The notes under the pieces were generated by a model. It searched no databases. It was not told where the DNA came from and was given only the letters and a program-made list of their open reading frames with translations. Made by a program: the position numbers and the translations under genes. From Euryodendron excelsum (lineage: Eukaryota; Streptophyta; Magnoliopsida; Ericales; Pentaphylacaceae): 64,000 nt of DNA. The first letter of the stretch is position 1; each line of letters begins with the position of its first letter. Of the stretch, positions 22,741 to 34,171 are shown piece by piece. The DNA is taken from NCBI GenBank assembly GCA_033060915.1, contig CM065381.1:50515836-50579835 (forward strand), in the 5' to 3' direction.

Positions 22741-23478
22741 TAAGTGTTTTAGTCACTTTGATGGTGTCTGACAAGTAGGTTTCTAGAGGTATCCCATTGT
22801 TAGGTAAACATGTCATGGCCAAGAGGTGTGCTCGGTCCCGTGACATAGGCGGTTTGTCGGCATTCTCTATGTTGACCTATTTGTAAGTGTTTCCATCGTT
22901 CTCATGGTGTGCATTTATTTGGAAGACTGCCTGATCTTGGGACGCTGCTGGATGGTCTTATCACCTCGAGGTCTTAGGTACTTTCTTGATTGGCATGCCA
23001 AATAATAGAAATTCTATGTTGGCGAGCTAGCATGCACCAGAGGTGAACCTCTCTACCATCTCAGGGACCTGGGATCCATCTCGATCGACAAGTGTGAAGG
23101 GACTTATCATTCCGAGTAGTTTTAAGCTTTCTTGATAAACGTGTCATGCTGGATGAATGTACCGTCTAAGGAATAAACTTTCTCAAAATACGTGTCGGAT
23201 TGAGGTTGATTGGTCTAGACTTGAATTGGAATTAGAATTGATGTTATATTACTAACTTATCATCTTTAAGAAAACATGCGAACTAGAATTGGACCGAGCA
23301 ATGCCTTAAGGGTATTTTGGTCATTATGCCTGTATTGGGCCTGATGAGCTCGCAAAGTGATTGATTTATTGGATTAAGTCCAAAAAGCTAATTTGGGCTT
23401 GAATGTGTCTATGTCGGTTTGAATGTGAGTCCGCTCAGGCCGAAGGTTGTCGAGTAGGCAAAAAATTAGGTGCTTACA
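22741..23478 (-). mobile_element. Truncated Tat LTR, copy 5a (738 bp)
   Basis: Minus-strand LTR with its 5' terminus at 23478 (AGGTGCTTACA on the plus strand). It runs through U3 blocks comparable to 33420-34171 (AAGTGTTTTAGTCACTTTGA, GGGACTTATCATTCCGA, TTGGTCATTATGCC) and stops near 22741, before the TATA region. Its right end lies inside the RT domain of element B. The remainder of the inserted element is missing. Confidence 0.75.
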
Positions 23479-23650
23479 CCTACTTGGAATTGTTTGATCA
23501 CCTCTTCTTTAACTTTCAGACTCCATTCCAGCTTGAGTGTCCTTAACTTCTGTTTGAAAGGTTTCATCCATGGGTCCAAGGGTAACTTGTTTTCAACGAT
23601 GGATTCGTCTAGCCCAGGCATGTCTTGGTAAGACTAGGCAAAAATGTGAA
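23479..23650 (-). pseudogene. N-terminal RT fragment of Tat element B
   Basis: Minus-strand translation reads SYQDMPGLDESIVENKLPLD then KPFKQKLRTLKLEWSLKVKE and EEVIKQFQVG. These are the residues that open the reverse transcriptase of Tat-type gypsy polyproteins. The domain is cut at 23478 by an LTR start, so the fingers, palm and YxDD site are absent. Upstream (to the right) it continues into 23754-23972. It would have copied the element RNA; it cannot do so now. Confidence 0.65.
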
Positions 23651-23753
23651 GGTATGCGTACAACAGTTCTAACAGCTCTTTGTTCTACCATTGATCTAAC
23701 CCTGTGCTAATTTTGAGCTTCTTAGGGTGCTCCTTATTCCCCAGGTTAACTGT

Positions 23754-24900
23754 TTATGTTTCCTCAATGTTTGGAGCGGTGCGGTTTTCATGACTTTCTA
23801 CTTGTTCCCAAATTTTCTCGGGTACTTCATCTGTATGGTTCACATCTAGTTCAATTCCCAAATCCTGATAGTCAAATTTAGTGTCAAAGTCATTGTTTGT
23901 CACGATTGACATTCTCTCGATTAGCTGAGCAAGACGTTGGATACGAGGGTCCCTAACAAGAAAATAATGCACAATGAGTCAAACAAAAAGGTATTTTTCC
24001 ATTGATTTGATATACTTGGTATAATTATCTGAATTGAAAACTAAAAACAAAGAGTTTATGAAGATAGGATTCACTTGTGGCGAGTTTGGTGCTTTGGGAT
24101 TTGCTCTAATAGGCTTTGTACCAAAAATTGTTGGTCAAATGATGTCCTTCCTAGCCCAGTTATGGAGTTTCTCATTTGGGATGGCTGCTCGAATAGAACC
24201 ATCTTGAGTTGTTTCAATGGCGGTCATTATGACAGGTGCTTCTTCTTCCTGTTGAATTTTTCTTTTCTTTGAATTTTTACTTGATGTAAATGCTACCTCT
24301 TCTATGTCTATTTGACTGAATTGATCAATGAGCTCCATAGCTATTTTCCCGTTAGCCCTTTTCTTCCCGGCTGCTCTCTTCTCTTTTCTGGTAGGCTCAT
24401 ATCCCAACCCGAAGGTGGGTTCAGTTGATGGTATTTCTACGATTTCAAGCTTCCCCTATAGATTCTTCCTTAAGCCTTTACCTAGATGGAAACCTTTTGT
24501 TTTGAAGTAGTGAGTTATCATCTGGGAATTCTGAGAATACTTAGGCTCTACTTGGTCTTCCTTCTGTATGACAGTGACATATTCAATTGATTAGATGCAG
24601 GAGGAGGTCAATGTTGTATCAAGTGAGATTGTGTCCTCTTTGTATATGGCGAACTCCTTTTCTGCTAAAACGGAGATTAATTTGGAACCTACAATGAATT
24701 TGACTGTTTAATAAAGGCTAGAAGGGATTGCGCCTGCCGAGTCGATCCATGGTCGTCCTAGCAACAAGTTATAAACAACCGGAATGTGCAGGACTTGAAA
24801 TTTGATTGCGAAGGTCGCAAGCCTTATCTCGACCGGTATTTAAATTTCCTCCATGGTTTCTCTTCAGGAGCCATCAAAGGCGCTGATGACTGTGTTGCTA
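23754..24900 (-). pseudogene. Protease-to-RT linker of Tat element B
   Basis: Open pieces at 23754-23972 (AQLIERMSIVTNNDFDTKFD; acidic) and 24135-24407 (basic, EKRAAGKKRANGKIAMELID) are joined by stop-bearing stretches. Near 24770-24700 the minus strand encodes NLLLGRPWIDSAGAI, the C-terminal GRPW motif that follows retroviral-type aspartic proteases in gypsy elements. The order protease, GRPW, linker, RT is canonical for the lineage. Several in-frame stops show decay. Confidence 0.6.
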
Positions 24901-25252
24901 TCATTCAAATTAGTTTTGTCCATTCCAAGCCTTTCCAGAGTTGAGTACGGGCAAATGTTTAGAGTTGATCCATGATATATTAGTACTTTTGACACCATTT
25001 TTCCTCTTGCTTTACAACCACATGTAAGGCATCGGTGTGTCCCATCCCGTCAACACGGATTTCATCATTAGAAAAGGTAATGACATTTGACGCCATGATG
25101 AGGCTCTCCATGTTACGTAGGTTATCCAGTGTGAAGTTCTCAGGCACATAAGCATCTTTATGGATCTTGAGCAGAGCATCCCTATGTACTTCAAAGGTGA
25201 GTAGCAAGCCTAGTATTAAGATGTGGGTTGGGGCTTTTCTGAGTTGTTCCAT
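24901..25252 (-). pseudogene. Aspartic protease of Tat element B with a lost catalytic Asp
   Basis: The 25252-24980 frame (HRDALLKIHKDAYVPENFTL, then ASNVITFSNDEI) is the segment that precedes the protease in Tat polyproteins. In the next frame the active-site region reads KVLIYHGSTLNICPYSTLER. The family has D-x-G-[ST] here; the Tyr codon at 977-975 of 24xxx (24977-24975) stands at the catalytic Asp. A frame change separates the two parts near 24985. The enzyme would have matured the polyprotein; this copy is inactive. Confidence 0.6.
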
Positions 25253-25300
25253 GATGTCGTAGTCAACTTTTCCTAGAGCTTTGGTGAATTATGATATTTC

Positions 25301-26000
25301 TTAATCTGTTGGAAGGTTAGAGCTTTCTCCTTCTTTGTTTTTCCCTTTCCACTTTCTTTCTATTTTAGCAAAGGTGTAATATTGCCCTGATCGGGTCATC
25401 CCTCCTATTTCTGCTATGGGTTCTTCAGTGCTTTGAACTTTACCAGAGGGATAATTCCATGGCACATTATGAAGACTGGATATTGGCAATTGAGTCACAA
25501 CATGGAGAATTACCTTTAGGAGGATGGGTAAGGGGACTATTACAAACAGAGGGTTTGCGAGAATGGGTAGGGTGGTGGGTATAGTTGCTTTTTTGGTGGA
25601 AACGAGGTTGGTAGAGGCCGTATGGCTCTTTAGGTGTTATTTTGGGGCATGAACCCGCCCATGGCGACCCTGGGTTCAGGTTTAGGCAAAGGGGTAAGAA
25701 TAAGGTAGTCATGAGGAGGATGGGGTAGAGCTTTGACAATCAGGTTCATGTTGGATCGGTGAGGTTGTTGGTGATAAGGGTTTGGTCTTGGTATTCTAGC
25801 CCCTTTAGGACGTAAGTTATCTCTTTTGGAATAATGATTGATGAGCTATGTGGAGTGCCTTTGCTAGAATTCTTACTCTCGAGCGGTATCATCTCTTACA
25901 ACTTGTGACTCATAGCTTTTATCAGGACAGAAGAGGTTGAGCCAGTATTCGTTTTGTTTCCTATCTAGAGAAATAATGGAAAAATAAGAACACATGCCAT
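25301..26000 (-). pseudogene. Gag C-terminal / pre-protease remnant of Tat element B
   Basis: Minus-strand frames at 25301-25498 (NVPWNYPSGKVQ, MTRSGQYYTFAK) and 25467-25739 (Pro-rich) resemble the Pro-rich linker and the TRSGR.Y motif ahead of Tat proteases. Near 25950 a piece reads NEYWLNLFCPDKSYESQ. The central gag seen in elements 4 and C (QAQ-LE..GL-K-MTK) was not found here, so gag is probably deleted. Confidence 0.45.
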
Positions 26001-27382
26001 GAGTTAGTGTTTGATATTTAGAAAGTTTTATACGATGCCTGCCCTAGGGGTGTCCCTTCTAAACATGATGTAATTGGCTTACTTTATGGGAATAGAGGGT
26101 TTGCCCATGTATACAGATACTTTATCATCGATTGAAACCATACATTCATATGCAGGAAGTAAAAGGTATATTGAGCTTTGAGTTTAAATACAAGAGAATC
26201 AAAAGACATTTTAATAGGGGGAGGGAAACATTTTCCTTGAGACTTCCGCCTATCTACTTTTATATTCGAAATCTTTAACTACTCTTGAGTCTTTGGATTT
26301 GCGTTCTTTGATGGAGGTGAGTGAGAGACTTTGCTTTTGGATTTGCCCCTTGTCTTCTTGACTTCCCTATCTCCATGAGCAAAGAGGGATTGAGGCCCCT
26401 CTCTATGAGATGACTTGAAATGCATGCCATGTGCCCTTAGGGTTGCATGGGAACCCTTTGGATTTTGATAGATTTTATGCATGGGAAAGTGAGCTTGGTG
26501 TGACTCTCTAATGGTTGATCATATATAAGAGAATGCAGTGACTTGAGTTCTTTTGGAACTTTTATCTCGAAATGAAGCATTAAATACATGTATTTATATG
26601 CTAGAGTATAAGGAGAGAGAGAGAGAGAGAGTGCAATAATAAACTAAATATGCATGCATGAACATTACATAAGCAATTGTAACTGCAGAAATAGACAAGA
26701 ATAAATGAAAATAAAGCGGTTGACCTTTCCTCTATGGTTTTGAAATTGACGTGCATGTCTTAACTCTGACAGAGGTTCGGCTATGCACTAGTTTCTATAT
26801 AAATATGAGGTTGAGGGTTTCCTAATGCTTCATGAGAAGGCTCAGTTCCCAGATCCTCAAACCTAGGCCACTCCCCGAGGTGGTGCCACTATCAATTGGT
26901 GATCTGAGCAAAGGAACCATCCGGAGACTGTAGGCTAAAATAATGATACAACATCTGCCCACAACCAATATACCATTCCCATTTCTAACTAGAAATGACA
27001 TAATCAAGTACAGAATGCAAATATACCAGTACGAGTGCACGTGCAGTGTGTGTGAAATTTTTGAAAAACATAGAAAAGGACCCAACAACTCCTATCCATC
27101 ATGTCCATTCCATCATGTCATTCATGTCAATTTATATGGACTATCAAAGTAAATATGAACACGGTCCATCTACAAAATAGAATGTAAAAAGTCAGTGCCT
27201 TAATGGCAAACTTATTGCAAGATAGAATGGTTGAATGTGAATTCAATGCAAGCGATGACATTTTTTAAAACTACTTTTAAAAGTTTGCTTTTGAAAAGTT
27301 TGAAGTGGATAGAATTGGACAAGTTAATAAAAGATTTTAGGTGAGTGAAGGGTGAAAAGACATGACAATGGCCTAACCCTAG
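26001..27382 (-). other. Leader region of Tat element B
   Basis: Homologous to 62568-63898 (element C) in the same orientation and to 15600-16900 (element 4) in the opposite one. A short frame at 26279-26482 (RAHGMHFKSSHREGPQSLFA) has a counterpart at 62820-63002 (RTHGMHQDHLIKRGPNPSPL), so a short leader peptide may once have existed. A (GA) microsatellite is at about 26610-26630. No PBS is present: the leader joins LTR sequence at about 27382 with the junction deleted. Confidence 0.55.
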
Positions 27383-29782
27383 TCTTTCTATAACAATGAT
27401 TCTAAGTTTGGAGGTTAGTTATGTATAGGAAAGATGCACTAGACTATCATCTATCCTGCCCTTGCGGTATCTACATATCTTTTCACTATAGATTCACTCA
27501 TTTAGAATATCTGGTTATAAAACGATCCACTACTATCTACTTTGAAATGAATTTTAAAAAAGAAGTTTTAGCGACCATTTTAGGGATGATGCAATGCATG
27601 ATATGAAAGTGTCAGAATTTAAATTTGGAGAGAGATTTTGAAAAAGGTTGTGACTGCACCCATGAGGGTTACCTACATATCCTTTTGTTGTGAATCAAGT
27701 TAGTCATAGTTCGAACTCGGGGTCCGATTGAAAATAGATACTTTGGGGTCTTGTTTGATTTGAAAATGCGACTTATGGCCCTTGGAAAGTTTGGCTTGAA
27801 AAGGTTTTGGTTTAAATTTTTATTGAAAAATTCGAAATCGAACTTTGATTTAAAATTGACTTTGATTTTTGAAATTGAACTTGGAGTTGACTTTGCAATA
27901 AAACTTGAATTTGAAATTGAACCTTGAAAAGAAACTTGAATTTGTCTTGGAAAGTTTGAATTGAACTTCAAAATCATATTGACTTGAATTGGGGTTTGAA
28001 AACCATCTTGATTTAGACTTAAGATTTAGAAAAGAGTTGAAGTTTCCTAACTTAGGGTTAGGGCCAACTAGGGTTAAGGTATCATAGGGTTTAGACAACC
28101 TAGGGTTTAAACATGCAATTGAAAAGTTTTATTTTAGAAAGCTTGATTTTAGGAATGCTTTGAATTAGGAAAGTTCTATCTTAGGAAAGTTTTCATTTTA
28201 GGAAAGACTTAGTTTTGAAAATATTTGATTTAGAAAATGTTTGAATTAAGAAATGTTTGAATTTGAAATTTGGAAAGTCAAAATTTAGAAAATTGAATTT
28301 AAAGAGGTTTGACCTAGGTTTGAGATGACTTAGGATTTAAGCAATCCTAGGACCTAGGGTTTATGCAATGTAATTGAGTTGGAAAGAATAGATTTCAATT
28401 GAAAAAGGAAAAGTTTTGGTTTTGGAAAGTTTGCAAAGGGAAGGTTTCGAAATTAAGAAAGATTGACATTAGGAAAAATTAAAATTAGGAAAGATTTGAT
28501 TTCTCTTTCCTAAAACAAGATATTAGTTTTTATTTTCCAAAAATACGATATTTGACTTGGTTTCCTATTTGGGACAAGATTTGATTTGACTTGAAATTTG
28601 AAAGCTTTAGTTTTGGAAATTTATCATTTTATGTGACTTTTGAATTAGGAAATCTTTGATTTCATGTACAAAATGGTTATGAAAATCTAAGATTTGATGC
28701 AAATAGAAAGCTATGATTTTAAGTGAGAAACCTAGGGCTTCCTAAATATGAACTCTAGGGTTTTGACTTGGACTTAAAGACTCAAAGTTTTTGGAAAGTA
28801 AATCTTTGAGAAGGATATTTTACAAACCGGATTTGCAAAACAATTTTAGAAAGGTTTGAATATAGACTTTTGAAAGTCTTTTAAATATCTCACTTTCCTA
28901 AAATGATTCAAATCATGAGAAGACTAGAACCATTCTAGGGTTATGATTTGGACAACAACTATGGTTTGAAACCATAATATGCATTTTGATAGTCTCATTG
29001 AATGTAATACTTTCCTAAAACAATCCTAACCATGGAATGGTTAGAAACGTCTTAGGGTTATGGTTTTGAGAACAATTAGGGTTTGAAACCCTAATATGGA
29101 CCTTGATGGTCTTATTGAATATAACACGTTCCTAAGACAACCCAAACCATGAAATGGCTAGAATCATCTCAGAGATGTGACTCTGAAAACAACTTTGAAA
29201 ACATCTTTTTTGGATGCAAGTTTTAAAGGAAGCTTTTGAAAGCAATATTGAATGTAATGCATGACCATAACAACCACAATGCAATAGGGACATGAACATA
29301 CAAGGTTAGGCTTCACCACATAACTAAGGGGGCCAAACCCACACCATCTTAGGTTGAACTTGAAGAGAATCCTCAACACGGTGAGTTCCTCCAAGGCCTT
29401 CCTAGGCATGAATCGGAAGCTCCTTTGTTTCAAGCACGCAAGAAAAAAGGGTAAAAGATGGGAATTAAAATAGAGAATAGTCCAAGTGGACTAGAAGGGA
29501 GAAGAGAGAGAGAGAGAGAGAGAGGTGGATTACATAAAAGCAAATAGAACCCTACCTTGTCTTCTTATGAGGTTGAATGCTTCAAGGGAGGACTGGCTTG
29601 GGCTTTGAGAACTTTGAATATGTAGCAATTGATCTTCAATGGTGATGAGAGACAAATGTATAAGTGTTTAGAGTGTATGGATGTTAGGGTTTGGAGAGAG
29701 GCTCGAAGGAATTAGGTTTTGGGAAAATTTGAGGGCAGTTTTCGGAGAGACAGTTTCTGGAGCTAATTTTCAGACCCAGAAT
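27383..29782 (-). mobile_element. 5' LTR of Tat element B, 3' part (copy 5)
   Basis: Minus-strand LTR interrupted at 29782/29783 by a solo LTR and continuing at 34172. Its 3' end is missing: sequence equal to about position 203 of copy 1 (AACAATGATTCTAAGTTTGG) follows the leader directly at about 27383, so the last several hundred bases of the LTR and the PBS are deleted. It carries the donor-like site AAG|GTAGG at 29555 and a (GA)n tract near 29503-29524. Confidence 0.75.
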
Positions 29783-32700
29783 TGTCGTGCCTTAGGTTTT
29801 GCACTTGAGCATAGAAAATACACATGGTACTCTCTCGTTAGAACTCAATCTCCTAGAAGGACGAGTGCAACTAGGTTTGAATTAGAAATTAATTTGAATA
29901 AGGGCTCTTGGAAAAAGATTTGGATTCACCACCTAACTTTGTTAAGGTGAGTTAGGTTACCTAAAACTAAGCACAATCCAAAAATCAAACTTGTAAAATT
30001 ATAAAAAAAAAAAAAAAACCATCCTCTTAAGAAGGCTTTTAAGAAAAGAGGTTGTTTGCCAACCTTTTGGAAAGATTTAAGCCCTTTTATGAAAATGACT
30101 CCATTTTTGTATTTCAAAAATAGTGATTCTTGGTTCGAAGGTTAGTTACATGTAAGGAAGATGCACTAGGCTGTCACCCTATCCCGGCTTTGCAGTACCT
30201 ACATGTCTTTTTACCCTAGGTTCACTCATTTAGAATATTTAATTGTAAAATGATCCACTACTATCCACTTTAAAAAAAAATTTTGGAAAGAAATCAGAGC
30301 CATCATTTCAGGGATGATGTGATGCATTATATGCAAGTGCAAGAATTTAAATTTGGATAGAGATTTTGAAAAAGAAAATTGGAATTTTGAAAAAGGTTAT
30401 GACAACACCTATGAGGGTTGCCTACGTATCCCTTTGTTGGGGATCAAGTCAGACGTAGTCTAGACTCGAGGTCTGATTGAAAATAGACACTTTGGGGTCT
30501 TGCTTGATTTGAAAAGGTGACTTGTGGCCCTTGGAAAGTTTGACTTAAAAGGGTTTTGGTTTGAACCTTGATTAGAAGATTAGAAATTAAACTCTGATTT
30601 AAATCGACTTTGATTTGAAATCAAACTTGGGTTGACTCTGCAATAAAACTTGAATTTGAAATTGAACTTTGAAAGGAAACTTGGACTTGTTTTCGAAAGT
30701 TTGAATTGAACTTTAAAATCATCTTGACTTGAATTGGGTTTGAAAACCATCTTGATTTAGACTCAAGATTTAGAAAAGAGTTTATGTTTCCTAACTTATG
30801 GTTAGAGTTCAACTAGGCCTTAGGTATTCTAGGGTTTCTATAACCTAGGGTTTAAACATGCAATTGAAAAGTTTGATTTTAGAAAGGCTAATTTTAGCAA
30901 TGTTTTGAATTATGAAAGTTCCAATCTAGGAAAGTTCTATTTTAGGAAAGTTTTCACTTTAGAAAAGACTTAATTTTGGAAAGATTTGATTTAAAGGTTT
31001 GAATTTGAAATTTGAAAACTCAAAATTTGGAAAGATTTAATTTAAGAAACATTAAATTTGAAATATTGAATGTGAAGAGGTTTGACCTAGGTTTGAGGTA
31101 ACTTTGGATTTAAGCAATCCTAAGACTTAGGGTTTATGAAATACATTTGAGTTGGAAAGATTATATTTCAATTGGAAAAAGGTAAGGGTTTTTTTTTTTT
31201 TTTTTTCAAAGTTTGCAAAAGGAAGGTTTTGAAATTAGGGAAGATTGACATTAGGAAAAATTGAAATTAGGAAAAATTTGATTTCTATTTCCTAAAACAA
31301 AAGATTAGATTTTATTTTCAGAATTATGATATTGGATTTGGTTTCCTATTTAAACAAGATTGATTTGACTTGAAATTTAAAAGCTTTTGTTTTGGAAATC
31401 TATCATTTTATGTGACTTTTCATTTAGGAAATCTTTGATTTCACGTAGAAAATGGTTTTAAAAAATTTATGATTTGATGCAAATAGAAAACTATAATTTT
31501 ATGTGAGAAACCTAGCGTTTCCTAAATATGAACTCTAGGGCTTTGACTTGCACTTCAAGATTCAAAGTTTTTGACAAGTAAATCTTTGACAATAACTTTG
31601 AGGAAGTGGATTTGCAAAACTATTTTATAAATGTTTGAATATAGACTTTTGAAAATCTCTTAAATGTCTCACTTTCCTAAAACGATTCTAATCATGAGAA
31701 AACTAGAACTATTCTAGGGTTGTGATTTTGAAACAACTAAAGTTGAAACTCTAATATGGATCTTGATAGTCTCATTAAATGTAACACTTTCCTAAAACAA
31801 CTCTAACCATTCAATGGCTAAGGCTGTGGTTTTGAAAACTAATAGGGTTTGAAACCCTAATATGGACCACAATGAGCTAATTGAATATAACACTTTCTTA
31901 AAATAACCCTAATCATGGAATGACTAGAATCATCTTAGAGATGTGGCTTTGAAAACAATTTTGAAAATAACTTTTCTGGATGCAAGTTTTAAAAAAAGCT
32001 TTGGAACGTGGCATTGAATGCAATGTATGAACACGACAACCACAATACAATAAGGACATGAACATGTAAGGTTAGGATGTAAGGTTAGGCTTCAACACAT
32101 AACCAAAGGGGCCGGACCCACACCGTCTTAGGTTGAACTTGAAGAGAATCCCCGACATGGTGACTTCCTCCAAGGCCTTCCTAGGCATGAATTAGGAGGT
32201 CCCTTGTTTCAAGCACGCTAGAAGATGGGGATTAAAACAGATAATAGTCTAAGTGGACTAGAAGGAAGAAGAAAGAATGGGGGATTACATAAAAGTAAAT
32301 AGAACCCTACCTAATTTTCTTATTAGGTTGAATGTTTCAATAGAAGAGTTGCTTGGGCTTTAAGAACTTTGAATATACAACACTTAAATCTTTAATGGTG
32401 ATGGGAGGCAAGTATATAAGTATTTAGAGAGTATAGAGGCTAGAGTTTGGAGAGAGGCTTCAGGGAATTAGGGTTTTGGAGAAATTTGAAGGCTAATTTT
32501 AGAGAGGTAGAGTTTTTTCGAGCTATATTTCAGACATAGAATACAGATGGGAGTGGCATGTATTTATAGGCAACCAAAATTGGCTCTAGTGCCTGTTGTA
32601 GTGGCGCCAGGCCATATTTTGGCTTGGTGCCACTACTACTGGCGCTAACCTCTTAGGAAAGTTGTTAAGGTTGACAAGAAATAGATCTTTAATTCTTATA

Positions 32701-34171
32701 ACACAAGGCAAAAGATTTGGGCGTCTATCCTAGTGACTATTATGCAATTTTTGGTTTGACTTTACTAGGATTGACTTTGAAAAGCCCAAGAATGATCCAG
32801 AAGGTTTCGAGTAGCGAGACTCAACTGGAAATGGATGGGAACCCCTAAAAGAGTGCCCTAAAGGTAACTGGCTTAATAACCATAGCCGAAGTAGTTGAAA
32901 AAGAGTGATTGGCCCACTAGTGGCAAAACGGTCATTTGATCCGAAGAGCACGGGGATCAATCTGGGGTTAACCATGAGATGACTTGAAGGTTAGAAACAC
33001 TATTAAGAATGCTCTGGGGATTATCAATTTGATACTCAGAGCCGGTGTAGTTAGAAAAGACAACCGGCCTACCAAGGGCAAAACGGTCATTTTGTATTGA
33101 GTTTACTAAAATGGACTTGGAATAGTCTGGAAAGGTACTGGAAGGTAACTAGTTTGATACCCAGAGCCAGTGTGCTTCCCAAAGGCAATTGGATGCTTAG
33201 GAGTAAAATAGTCATTTCAACAAGATGCTCTCAAAATTGATCTGGAAGCGACTAAAAGGCACTAGAACGTGCAAGATTATCTTTGGGACAATCTTGGAAG
33301 GGTGGACTTATGACTCTGAGTTCTTAGGTACTTTCTCAAGAAGCATACTGGTGGGTCTCGTCAGGGTGTTTTGGTCATTTTTTACTAGAATGGGCTAGCA
33401 GGCATTGGTTTTGACCAGGGTTTTGAGTGTTTTCGTCACTCTGACAATGTGTGGCGAGTTGGTTTACAAAGTTATCATGTCATCCGGTAAACGTGCCATG
33501 GCTAAGAGGCGTGTTTGGTCTCGTGACATAAGAGATTTGTTGGCATTCCCGATGTCTACCAGTTTACGAGTGTTTCTGTCACTCTAACAATTGTAATGTT
33601 TGTGAATGTTTTCGTCATCCTGACAATATGCATTCATTCCAAAGACTACCTAATCTTGGGAAGCTACTGGATGGTCATATCGCCTCGGGGCCTTAGTTAC
33701 TTTCCTGATCGACCTGCCAAATGACGGACATTCTACTTTTGCGAGCTAGTAGGTACCAGAAGTGAACCACTCTACCATCTTGGGGAGTTGGGTTCTTTCC
33801 CAGTCGATGGGTGTGAAGGGACTTATAGTTTTGAGTGGTGTTATACTTTCTTGATAAACGTGTCATGTTGGATGGACTTATTATCTGAGGGATCAAGTTT
33901 CTCAAAAGACGTGTCGGATTGAGTTTGACTAGTCTCGACTGGAATTGGAACTTGAATTGAGGTTGAAATACAAACTTCTTGTCTTTAAGAAGGCGTGTCA
34001 ACTGGAATTGGAATGAACAATGCCCCAAGGATATTTTGGTCATTTTGCCTCTATTGATTAATTGGATTGAGTGTGGAACCCTAGTTTGAGCTTGAATCTA
34101 TCTGTGTCAGTTTGAATGTGAGTCTAGTCGAGCTGAAGATTTTCGAGTGGGAAAAAAACAAGATGCTTACA
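29783..34171 (-). mobile_element. Complete solo Tat LTR, copy 6 (4,389 bp)
   Basis: Minus-strand LTR from TGTAAGCATCTTG (5' end at 34171) to GGCACGACA (3' end at 29783). The 5 bp flanks are identical, AGAAT at 29778-29782 and AGAAT at 34172-34176, so it is one insertion with a perfect target duplication. No internal region or second LTR remains, which is the product expected from LTR-LTR recombination. It lies inside the 5' LTR of element B. TATA is near 32561 and the donor-like site at 32310. Confidence 0.92.
32561..32568 (-). promoter_or_regulatory. TATA box of solo LTR copy 6
   Basis: TATAAATA on the minus strand (CCTATAAATACATGCC), with GGCGCC-type motifs at about 32583-32650 on its upstream side. 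Confidence 0.65.
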
